From: an uncultured Bacilli bacterium
GTDB taxonomy: Bacteria; Bacillota_I; Bacilli_A; RF39; UBA660
Direction of reading: 5' to 3'
Length of the DNA stretch: 56,252 nucleotides
Assembly: GCA_947625575.1 (NCBI GenBank)
Contig: CANQOV010000004.1
Location: 1-56,252, forward strand
Made by a program: the position numbers and the translations under genes. Of this stretch, positions 26,526 through 33,841 are shown piece after piece (positions within the stretch are counted from its first letter, which is position 1; the number at the start of each line of letters is the position of its first letter). The notes beneath the pieces are model-generated. The model did not search any database. It was given only the letters and a program-made list of their open reading frames with translations, and was not told the origin of the DNA.

Positions 26526-26553
26526 CAAAAAAGACTAAGTTTCCTTAGTCTTT
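26526..26553 (-). terminator. terminator downstream of the type III toxin gene
   Basis: Perfect 10-bp stem AAAGACTAAG / CTTAGTCTTT followed by T bases on the minus strand. Confidence 0.8.
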
Positions 26554-26576
26554 AATCATATATTATTCTCCTTGTT

Positions 26577-26632
26577 TTTCTTTAATTGCGGCTTGTACCA
26601 CAAACTCATTTGGGATGAATAAGATTAAATTT
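26577..26632 (-). repeat. ppdK-3'-end-like repeat, copy B
   Basis: Nearly identical to copy A about 287 bp away. It shares the 20-bp core with ppdK but diverges past it (CTCCTTG in place of the TATCCA side). Lies between the toxin stop and its terminator. Confidence 0.7.
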
Positions 26633-26667
26633 ATAAAATATTATTTTTAAAATGACTTATTTGCAAT

Positions 26668-27135
26668 TTACTTCATTTCTTCTAACATTTTTTCTTTTAG
26701 TTTGTCTATATCCGTGAAAAATAAATTTGTGCCTCTCTTTTTTAATCCTATCATATTTTTAAATAAACTTTTAATTTCATTTTGCAAATCTGTTGAAACT
26801 CTTAGTGGTACTCCATCAACAGTATGAACATGGTCTATATATTTTTCTAGTGTTGGAAAAGCATTTTGTAATAAAATAGCAGCATCTTCATCGGCAATTT
26901 TTCTAATAATTATAGTATTACAAAATCCATACTTCTCGACTTTTTTATCAATAATCTTTTGATATTTATCAACTTTAGAACTAATAGGAATAAACCATAA
27001 AATATTTTTATCTTTAATTGTAAAATAAGTAGGTCTCTTCTTTCCTTTTTCATGATTTTGCATTAAATTTTCATCATTAACGACATCAAAATATTCATCT
27101 TTGATGTGATATAAATAACCTGTTTTTATTTTCAT
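26668..27135 (-). CDS. cptN: Type III toxin endoribonuclease, CptN/ToxN family
   Basis: This 155-residue protein begins KIKTGYLYHIKDEYFDVVND and includes NHEKGKKRPTYF, ILWFIPISSKVDKYQKII and the central HVHTVDGVPLRVS block, the pattern of CptN-type endoribonucleases of type III toxin-antitoxins. These toxins cut cellular RNA and are held inactive by the repeated pseudoknot RNA they process. The ATG at 27135 is chosen because GGAG is nine bases upstream and family members start there. Upstream on the same strand are an attenuator-type terminator and two 51-nt pseudoknot repeats, so the locus is complete. Such systems act in phage defence (abortive infection) and plasmid or island maintenance. 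Confidence 0.88.
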   Translation of the reverse strand: MKIKTGYLYHIKDEYFDVVNDENLMQNHEKGKKRPTYFTIKDKNILWFIPISSKVDKYQKIIDKKVEKYGFCNTIIIRKIADEDAAILLQNAFPTLEKYIDHVHTVDGVPLRVSTDLQNEIKSLFKNMIGLKKRGTNLFFTDIDKLKEKMLEEMK

Positions 27136-27171
27136 TGTCATCAACTCCATAAAAAGTATACCACAAAGCAA

Positions 27172-27198
27172 AAGAAAACTCCACCTTACGATGAAGTT
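27172..27198 (-). terminator. attenuator between antitoxin array and toxin
   Basis: AACTTCA / TGGAGTT stem (complement 27177-27198; one mismatch allowed) followed by TTCTTTT. Imperfect, as expected for partial read-through into the toxin gene. Confidence 0.7.
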
Positions 27199-27212
27199 AT
27201 TCTACATTTTCA

Positions 27213-27316
27213 ACCGGGATCACTTATTACTCGCTAGCCACCCGGAAGCGAGAAACATTGTCGACCGGGATTATTTATTACTCGCTAGCCACCCGGAAGC
27301 GAGAAACATTTTCACA
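27213..27316 (-). ncRNA. cptI: Type III antitoxin RNA (CptI-like), two 51-nt pseudoknot repeats
   Basis: Tandem repeats start at 27213 and 27264. Minus-strand unit: CTCGCT (27303-27298 complement), then CCGGG (27296-27292), AGCGAG (27286-27281) and CCCGG (27269-27265). The two stems interleave to form an H-type pseudoknot. All pairs are intact in both units; they differ only in the third loop. GC content is far above the surrounding DNA. Processed monomers should bind the CptN-like toxin encoded immediately downstream. Confidence 0.85.
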
Positions 27317-27335
27317 CTTTTTCAAGTGCAACATA

Positions 27336-27364
27336 AATATACTACATTTTTATGAAAATGTCAA
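27336..27364 (-). promoter_or_regulatory. promoter of the cptI-cptN locus
   Basis: TTGACA (27359-27364), 17-bp spacer, TATATT (27336-27341); transcript starts about 15 bases before the first repeat. Confidence 0.8.
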
Positions 27365-27397
27365 ATAGTATACATTAATAGTATATTCATTTTCAAT

Positions 27398-30028
27398 TTA
27401 TTTATCCATTTTTTCTTTAATTGCGGCTTGTGCAGCAGCAAGTCTAGCTATTGGTACTCTAAATGGACTACAAGAAACATAAGTAAGTCCTATATTATGA
27501 CAGAACTCTATAGTTGATGGATCTCCACCATGTTCTCCACAAATACCAAGTTTAATATCAGGTCTTACACTCTTACCCTTACTAATTGCAATCTTCATAA
27601 GTTCTCCAACACCCTCTTGATCAACTTTAGCAAATGGATCAGATTCAAAAATACCTTTTGTATAATAATCACTTAAGAACTTTGTAGCGTCATCTCTTGA
27701 GAATCCATAAGTCATCTGTGTTAAATCATTTGTACCAAATGAGAAGAATTCTGCTTGAGTAGCAATCTTATCAGCAGTTAAAGCTGCTCTTGGAATTTCA
27801 ATCATTGTACCAACATGATATTCTAATTTAGCATTAGAATTTTTAATTATTTCATCAGCAGTTTCACAAACTATATTTTTAACATATTTTAATTCATTAA
27901 CATCTCCAACTAACGGAATCATTATTTCAGGAACAACATTTAATCCCTCTTTATTTACATTAAGTGCAGCTTCAATTACTGCTCTTGTTTGCATTTTAGC
28001 TATCTCTGGATAAGTAATTGATAAACGGCAGCCTCTATGACCCATCATTGGATTAAATTCTTTTAATGATTCAACTCTTGCTTTCAATGCTTCAAAACTC
28101 ATACCTAGACTTTCTGCAAGTGGTTTAATCTCTTCATCAGTATGAGGTAAGAACTCATGTAAAGGTGGATCCAAAAATCTAATTGTAACCCCATAACCTT
28201 TCATAGCTCTAAATAGACCCTCAAAGTCACTTCTTTGATATGGTAAAATCTTTTCAAGAGCCTCTTCTCTTTTTTCAACACTGTCAGCAGTAATCATACG
28301 TCTGAAATTGAAAATTCTATCTTCTTCAAAGAACATATGTTCTGTTCTACACAAACCAATACCTTGAGCTCCAAATTTACGTGCTTGCATTGCATCTTTT
28401 GGACTATCAGCATTTGTTCTAACCATTAATCTTCTATTCTTATCTGCCCAATCCATAAATACTTCAAAATCACCTGAAATACCTGGCTCAACAGTTTCTA
28501 TTTTTTCTCCATAAACATTACCTAAAGATCCATCTAAACTCATCCAGTCTCCCTCATGATATACTTTGCCATCTTTAGTAGTCACTGTTTTCTTTTCTTC
28601 ATCAATCTTTAATTCACCACAACCAGAAACGCAACAAGTACCCATACCACGTGCTACTACTGCAGCATGTGAAGTCATACCACCACGTACAGTTAAAATA
28701 CCATGAGCAAGATTCATACCTTCGATATCCTCTGGACTTGTTTCAAGTCTTACAAGAAGCATATCTTTTTCTCCCTTGCTACTAGCTTCCATAACATCTT
28801 TAGCAGTAAAATAAATCTTACCTGTAGCAGCTCCAGGAGAAGCAGCAAGCCCTTTAGCAACAACAGTAGCTTTCTTAAGAGCCTCTGGATCAAAATTTGG
28901 ATGTAACAACTGATCTAATTGTTTAGGCTCAACTTTAAGAAGAGCTTCTTCTATAGTAATCATACCTTCTTTTACTAAATCAACAGCAATCTTAATAGCA
29001 GCTTGTGCTGTTCTTTTACCATTTCTAGTTTGAAGCATGAATAAATGTCCATCCTCAATTGTAAATTCCATATCTTGCATATCTTTATAATGATTCTCTA
29101 AAATATCACAAATCTTAACAAATTCATTATAACAATCTGGCATAACTTCTTTTAAAGTATCAATAGATTGTGGTGTACGAATACCCGCAACAACATCTTC
29201 TCCTTGGGCGTTCATCAAATATTCCCCAAACAACTTCTTCTCTCCAGTTGCAGGATTTCTTGTAAATGCAACACCAGTTCCAGAAGTATTACCTCTATTA
29301 CCATATACCATTTCTTGAACATTAACAGCAGTACCCCAACTAGATGGTATATCATTTAACCTACGATATGTAATAGCTCTTTCATTATTCCAAGATCTAA
29401 ATACTGCTTTAATAGCTTCCATAAGTTGTACTTTAGCATCTTGTGGGAAATCACACCCAGCATGATTTTTATATTCTTTCTTATAAATTTCTACAACTTC
29501 TTTTAAATCTTCACTAGTAAGTTCTGTATCATATGTTACATGTTTTGCTTCCTTTATTTCATCAAACTTTCTTTCAAAAGATGACTTTGGAAATCCCATA
29601 ACAACATCAGCAAACATTTGAATAAATCTTCTATAACTATCATATACAAATCTAGGATTTTGTGTAGTTTCACTAAAACCTACAGCAACTTCATCATTTA
29701 ATCCCAAATTTAATACAGTATCCATCATACCAGGCATTGATGCTCTAGCACCACTTCTTACTGATACTAATAAAGGATTAGTTTTATCTCCCATTTTTTT
29801 ACCAGTAACTTTTTCAAGTTCATCAAGTTTTTCCATGATTTGACTTACTATTTCTTCATTAATAGTCATATCATCTTCATAATACTTTGTACAAGCTTCA
29901 GTTGTAATAGTAAACCCTCTAGGAACAGGAAGTCCAAGTCCAGCCATCTCAGCTAAATTAGCACCCTTACCTCCTAAAAGATTACGCATATCCTTATTGC
30001 CTTCTTTAAAGTTATAAACGTATTTCAT
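27398..30028 (-). CDS. ppdK: Pyruvate, phosphate dikinase
   Basis: Interconverts pyruvate + ATP + phosphate with PEP + AMP + PPi, used in PPi-dependent glycolysis or gluconeogenesis of anaerobes. It has the N-terminal nucleotide-binding LLGGKGANLAEMAGLGLPVP, the phospho-histidine loop GGMTSHAAVVARGMG (about residues 448-462), and the C-terminal PEP site EIPRAALTADKIA, FFSFGTNDLTQMTYG, CGEHGGDP. At 876 residues it has the usual length. GGAGAG precedes the ATG. The last 20 or so bases are repeated twice in the adjacent island, suggesting its 3' end is an insertion point. Confidence 0.97.
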   Translation of the reverse strand: MKYVYNFKEGNKDMRNLLGGKGANLAEMAGLGLPVPRGFTITTEACTKYYEDDMTINEEIVSQIMEKLDELEKVTGKKMGDKTNPLLVSVRSGARASMPGMMDTVLNLGLNDEVAVGFSETTQNPRFVYDSYRRFIQMFADVVMGFPKSSFERKFDEIKEAKHVTYDTELTSEDLKEVVEIYKKEYKNHAGCDFPQDAKVQLMEAIKAVFRSWNNERAITYRRLNDIPSSWGTAVNVQEMVYGNRGNTSGTGVAFTRNPATGEKKLFGEYLMNAQGEDVVAGIRTPQSIDTLKEVMPDCYNEFVKICDILENHYKDMQDMEFTIEDGHLFMLQTRNGKRTAQAAIKIAVDLVKEGMITIEEALLKVEPKQLDQLLHPNFDPEALKKATVVAKGLAASPGAATGKIYFTAKDVMEASSKGEKDMLLVRLETSPEDIEGMNLAHGILTVRGGMTSHAAVVARGMGTCCVSGCGELKIDEEKKTVTTKDGKVYHEGDWMSLDGSLGNVYGEKIETVEPGISGDFEVFMDWADKNRRLMVRTNADSPKDAMQARKFGAQGIGLCRTEHMFFEEDRIFNFRRMITADSVEKREEALEKILPYQRSDFEGLFRAMKGYGVTIRFLDPPLHEFLPHTDEEIKPLAESLGMSFEALKARVESLKEFNPMMGHRGCRLSITYPEIAKMQTRAVIEAALNVNKEGLNVVPEIMIPLVGDVNELKYVKNIVCETADEIIKNSNAKLEYHVGTMIEIPRAALTADKIATQAEFFSFGTNDLTQMTYGFSRDDATKFLSDYYTKGIFESDPFAKVDQEGVGELMKIAISKGKSVRPDIKLGICGEHGGDPSTIEFCHNIGLTYVSCSPFRVPIARLAAAQAAIKEKMDK

Positions 30029-30250
30029 TTAATCTCTCCTTTATACATTTAATTGTTTAGCACATTTACTATTTTATCAAAAACAACAATGAAATACTAC
30101 ATTTTTTTAATAAAAAACAAAAATATTTTACATAATAAAAATAGTTTATCAAAACAAAACCAAATTATAACTTTTGCTTAACTTCAACATATAGTTAACA
30201 AATCGTCTTTATAATAAAGGCAAAAAAGGAAAAGTATAAGGAGAAATATA

Positions 30251-30598
30251 ATGTTAGAAAAAAGAATATATGAGCAAAGGAAAAAATTAGGTCTAACTCA
30301 AAAAGATCTAGGAGATGCACTTGGTGTTTCCAAAGTAAGTATTTGTTACTGGGAAAAAGGAATCAAAAAACCAAGTACTAAAAACCTAATTGAATTAACA
30401 AAAATATTAAATGTTTCATTAGAATACTTAATTGGTAATGATGCCTATGTTGTTGCAAGTGAAGATGAATCTTATGGTCTTATGATGACTAAAGAAGAAA
30501 TAAATGTAATCGAAGAATTAAGAAAACATCCAAAACTATATGATATGTTTACCGAAAGTCCTAAAAGAGTTCTAGATAGAATAAGTAAAAATTATTAA
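30251..30598 (+). CDS. XRE-family transcriptional regulator
   Basis: This 115-residue protein has a Cro/CI-type helix-turn-helix at residues 5-60 (LGLTQKDLGDALGVSKVSICYWEKG, about residues 13-37), then a short C-terminal helix. AAGGAG precedes the ATG. A TTAAC...GTTAAC inverted repeat at about 30178-30199 sits near its promoter and may be its own operator. Divergent from ppdK and convergent with the VirB4-like operon; whether it controls either is unknown. Confidence 0.85.
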   Translation: MLEKRIYEQRKKLGLTQKDLGDALGVSKVSICYWEKGIKKPSTKNLIELTKILNVSLEYLIGNDAYVVASEDESYGLMMTKEEINVIEELRKHPKLYDMFTESPKRVLDRISKNY

Positions 30599-30601
30599 AA
30601 C

Positions 30602-30631
30602 AAAAAAATCTCATTTTTTTGAGATTTTTTT
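30602..30631. terminator. convergent terminator XRE / virB4-like operon
   Basis: Stem ATCTCA/TGAGAT flanked by A and T runs between convergent stop codons. Confidence 0.85.
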
Positions 30632-30639
30632 ATTTTTTT

Positions 30640-32436
30640 CTATAGACCTCCACCAGATCCAAAAGACTCTAACTCTTCTTGAGTTAAAATAACACTCATC
30701 CTCATCCTTCTATTACCACAGACAAACAAAGCATCTCCTTGAGAATAACGTTTAATACTTTCTTTCTCATTATCATTTAAATCAATTAATAAAGCCAAAT
30801 CTTCAACAGCTTGTTTCTTAAGACCCATAACTAAGTAATAAGCAGCATTGTCAAATATTGCTTTACCTTGAGTAATAACACTAGAAGGAGTAAAATCACT
30901 AGGTTGTTGAGTAATAATAATATTACCAGTATTATACTTACGACTTCTTCTTTGCATCTGTGCTAAGAAATCAGCACCTAACACATTACCACCAGAAAGT
31001 AAAACATGTGCTTCATCTACCATCATAACAGTATTAATAGAAGAATCTAAGCATAAACTCCATGCAAACTTCAAAATATTGAAAAACAAAGCATTTCTAA
31101 CATTAACATCTGCGTTCATAAGTTCTCTTATATTAAATGCTATAAAATTACTATTTGGATGAATAGTAGTATGACCATTAAAATAAAATCTAAGCTCATT
31201 AGTAAATGGTCTAATCTTAAGTTCAAGACGTTCCATAACATCTCTTTCATGAGTCATATCAGTCATCGAAATAAGTTTACTTTTAATAGTAGTATAAACA
31301 TCATCAAAAGTTGGATAATTTTCAGATTGATAAACAGAAAAATCTGTATTAAAATCAATACCAAATCTTCGATAAGTTTCTTGTACCATCTCTATAAAAA
31401 CATTTAATACATCTTCTTCAATCGAAGGATCATAATACTTCATAAAAGCCTTTAAAAATTGTAAAGTCTTCGTAAGAACAGTATAACCAAGTCCCTCTTT
31501 AACCTCATCTTCATCAGCATCAATTAAAACTTCCAAAGGATTAATAAGTCCAAACTGTCCACCTTTTCCAAGATCAATAGCATCTCCTCCAAATAATTCT
31601 ACCATCTCACGCAACTCATTTTCAGGATCTATTGCTACAACTTGATAAGAATTTCTTAAAGAAGATCTAACCAATAACTTAGCAGCAGTACTTTTACCAG
31701 ATCCAGAAGTTCCTAAAATAATCATATTAGCATTATTACGATTATCTCTACTGTGATCTCCTTTTACTTGATAGAAGAATTGATTAAATAACACAACACC
31801 ACCAGAAAAATCTGTTCCAAGTAAAGTAGATGGTCCTGGATCTTTTAAACTATCAAATATAAATGGATACATCCCCGCCATCGTAGGAGAAGGTATAATT
31901 GTTCCAATTCTATCTTCAATATCTTGTTTAGGGAAAAAAGGTAAAATAGATTTTAAAACTTTTTCCATTTCAAATCTTAAAGGAACTGCTCTTAATCCCA
32001 TCGCTGTTAAATAATTCTTAACTTGAATCTTTCTTACTTCCAAATCTTCTTTACTATCAGCACTAAGTACTAAATGCATTTGAAAATCAAAAATCTTAGA
32101 ATTTGCTGCCGCTAATTGCTGAACAAACTCTTCCAAAGTATCATAATCTTGTCTTAATCTTTCTTGAGTAGTTCTATCTTTTTCTTCAGAATATCTATTT
32201 CTTAAACTAGCAAGCTCTTTATTCAACATCTTAGATAAAGTAGAAAAAGGTACAGGAATATGTTTAACAACAATCTTAACCCCAGGCATATTAGTAATAT
32301 TAGATAAATAACCTACCCCAATACTTCTTGGATAAGATACACAAGTTAAAATAGTCATATACTTTCCACTAACAACTATATCACTAGCTCCAAACTCAAG
32401 TCCTTTTGGAGCAATTGCACTCTTAAATAAACTCAT
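30640..32436 (-). CDS. VirB4-like secretion ATPase (C-terminal ATPase part)
   Basis: This 598-residue protein of the VirB4/TraE/TrbE family powers type IV secretion and pilus assembly. Walker A is ILGTSGSGKST (about residues 230-240), Walker B is TVMMVDEAH, and the Q-rich IIITQQPSDF and RRSRKYNTGN motifs are typical. Its N terminus begins in the middle of a usual VirB4; the missing front domain is encoded by the upstream gene, whose stop overlaps this start (ATGA). Last gene of an operon with PrgI-like and pilin-like genes. Confidence 0.9.
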   Translation of the reverse strand: MSLFKSAIAPKGLEFGASDIVVSGKYMTILTCVSYPRSIGVGYLSNITNMPGVKIVVKHIPVPFSTLSKMLNKELASLRNRYSEEKDRTTQERLRQDYDTLEEFVQQLAAANSKIFDFQMHLVLSADSKEDLEVRKIQVKNYLTAMGLRAVPLRFEMEKVLKSILPFFPKQDIEDRIGTIIPSPTMAGMYPFIFDSLKDPGPSTLLGTDFSGGVVLFNQFFYQVKGDHSRDNRNNANMIILGTSGSGKSTAAKLLVRSSLRNSYQVVAIDPENELREMVELFGGDAIDLGKGGQFGLINPLEVLIDADEDEVKEGLGYTVLTKTLQFLKAFMKYYDPSIEEDVLNVFIEMVQETYRRFGIDFNTDFSVYQSENYPTFDDVYTTIKSKLISMTDMTHERDVMERLELKIRPFTNELRFYFNGHTTIHPNSNFIAFNIRELMNADVNVRNALFFNILKFAWSLCLDSSINTVMMVDEAHVLLSGGNVLGADFLAQMQRRSRKYNTGNIIITQQPSDFTPSSVITQGKAIFDNAAYYLVMGLKKQAVEDLALLIDLNDNEKESIKRYSQGDALFVCGNRRMRMSVILTQEELESFGSGGGL

Positions 32437-33116
32437 AAAGGCATCACCGTCCCAGATTCATACTTCGTTCCACCATTTAAGAAATTATCAATAATAGTTC
32501 GTAAATCCTCATTAGAAGTTTGACTAGCAACAAGACCTGCACCAGCCAAACCATTAATCATATCCCTTACTCTTTTTTGTAAAACATCCATTTTCTTATC
32601 TTTAAATAACAAATAATACTCCGTATCTACTACATTATTATTCTTAAAATAATCTCCCTTATCCATATCTTGAGATATAATCTTTCTTAAAGTCTGATCA
32701 GCAGTCTTATTATATAAAAGTTGTAACTCTGCTTGATACATAGCTATATCAACAGGTCTATCTGCAACAACTAACCAAAACTCATAATTAATAGTATTAT
32801 AAAAATTCATAAGACCAATAAGAGTATTATCCATACTAGATCCATCTAAAATAAAAATATTTTTAGGTTGAATCTTAACTCCAGTAACCATATCTCCACT
32901 ATCATTATAAATAATTCCATTAGAAATAGTCTTTACATTAATCCAGTTCTCTGTATACTTTGGATCATTTTTAACACTCTTAGGCATAATCTTCTTTGCA
33001 ATACCACTACTAGATTTACCACTTTGAACTTTATTAACAGAATTAGCATTAGCTACCTTTGCACCACTAACCATTGTCTGTTTAACTTGTCCATCATTAT
33101 TCATCTGATTGTTCAT
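32433..33116 (-). CDS. N-terminal domain of a split VirB4-like protein
   Basis: This 227-residue protein has a disordered first 50 residues, then a domain (WINVKTISNGIIYNDSGDMVTGVKIQP; FYNTINYEFWLVVADRPVD) like the N-terminal CagE/TrbE-VirB portion found fused to the ATPase in VirB4 proteins of Gram-positive conjugative elements. Its stop overlaps the ATPase start by 4 bases and its own start lies inside the PrgI-like gene, so translation is coupled. This supports a two-chain VirB4. Called by position and pattern. Confidence 0.65.
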   Translation of the reverse strand: MNNQMNNDGQVKQTMVSGAKVANANSVNKVQSGKSSSGIAKKIMPKSVKNDPKYTENWINVKTISNGIIYNDSGDMVTGVKIQPKNIFILDGSSMDNTLIGLMNFYNTINYEFWLVVADRPVDIAMYQAELQLLYNKTADQTLRKIISQDMDKGDYFKNNNVVDTEYYLLFKDKKMDVLQKRVRDMINGLAGAGLVASQTSNEDLRTIIDNFLNGGTKYESGTVMPL

Positions 33117-33417
33117 ATTGATAACACCAACCTCTCCAAATATATCTTCTTCTATTCTTAAAAAAATATCTATATACCTCTAATAACAAGATCCTTGAAT
33201 TATGATAATTAGGTATTGGAAACACTAAAAATGCTCCCACAATAGCAGGTAATAAAGTAACAACGACACCCCATAACTCAGTAACAGGCAAAATAGCAAG
33301 TAAAATAAACGTTGCCCCAACAGCTACACAAATAATAGCCAAATCAATTGGTAACAAAAAACCAAAAATTAAACTTTGCTTCTTACTGTTAGCAGGTACC
33401 AAATATGTTTGATTCAT
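33097..33417 (-). CDS. PrgI-family / VirB3-like membrane protein
   Basis: Small membrane protein of about 107 residues with two adjacent hydrophobic helices (LIFGFLLPIDLAIICVAVGATFILLAILPV; VVVTLLPAIVGAFLVFPI) and a basic C-terminal tail (FFKNRRRYIWRGW). This is the layout of PrgI proteins, which take the VirB3 place beside VirB4 in Gram-positive type IV secretion. AGGAGG six bases before the ATG at 33417 fixes the start; an in-frame TTG lies two codons upstream. Confidence 0.8.
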   Translation of the reverse strand: MNQTYLVPANSKKQSLIFGFLLPIDLAIICVAVGATFILLAILPVTELWGVVVTLLPAIVGAFLVFPIPNYHNSRILLLEVYRYFFKNRRRYIWRGWCYQYEQSDE

Positions 33418-33444
33418 AAACAACCTCCTCTATTCTTATAAAAA

Positions 33445-33750
33445 CTAACCAATACCACATGTACCATTACTAAAGCCAATAAGTCTTAAAAAGACATTAA
33501 CTAACAATGGAATAAAAAATATAAGTAACCCAATAACGATTCTTTTAATTGCTCTTGTTTGTGCAGCTTTCATATCATCTTCTTTTCCAGCAACAACAGC
33601 TTTAACAAAATCAACCACTACCAAAATAAGAACTAAAACTGGTACAACAATCATAATAATATTACAAGCTTCCTGTAAAGTTGCAGCCAAACCACCTGCT
33701 TCCAAATCTTGACAAGTCAACATAAATAAAGATAAAAAATTAAAATTCAT
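33445..33750 (-). CDS. VirB2/Mbov_0395-like pilin-type membrane protein
   Basis: This 101-residue protein has two hydrophobic helices (IIMIVVPVLVLILVVVDFVKAVV; IVIGLLIFFIPLLVNVFLRLI) joined by a charged loop (GKEDDMKAAQTRAIKR). This is the two-helix hairpin of VirB2/TrbC-like pilins of Gram-positive and mycoplasma conjugative systems. Three Cys flank the helices. First gene of the operon and downstream of an ordinary promoter. Confidence 0.75.
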   Translation of the reverse strand: MNFNFLSLFMLTCQDLEAGGLAATLQEACNIIMIVVPVLVLILVVVDFVKAVVAGKEDDMKAAQTRAIKRIVIGLLIFFIPLLVNVFLRLIGFSNGTCGIG

Positions 33751-33780
33751 AACACACCATCCTACACTATTTACATAACA

Positions 33781-33809
33781 ATTATAACAATTTTAAAAAT
33801 AAATAACAA
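33781..33809 (-). promoter_or_regulatory. non-switchable promoter of the pilin / prgI / virB4 operon
   Basis: TTGTTA (33804-33809), 17-bp AT-only spacer, TATAAT (33781-33786). No homopolymer G tract, unlike the promoters of two neighbouring VirB6-like genes. Confidence 0.75.
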
Positions 33810-33815
33810 TACATA

Positions 33816-33840
33816 AATAAAAAAGTTTCAAAGAAACTTT
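33816..33840 (-). terminator. terminator after VirB6-like gene 1
   Basis: AAGTTTC/GAAACTT stem with 3-base loop and T-rich tail. It separates the VirB6-like gene from the virB4 operon. Confidence 0.8.
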
Positions 33841-33841
33841 T

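Noticed and set aside
24187-27316. Short GC-rich tandem repeats resembling a CRISPR array
   Set aside because: Only two contiguous 51-bp units per locus, no variable spacers and no cas genes. The interleaved stems and adjacent CptN-like toxin identify a type III antitoxin.
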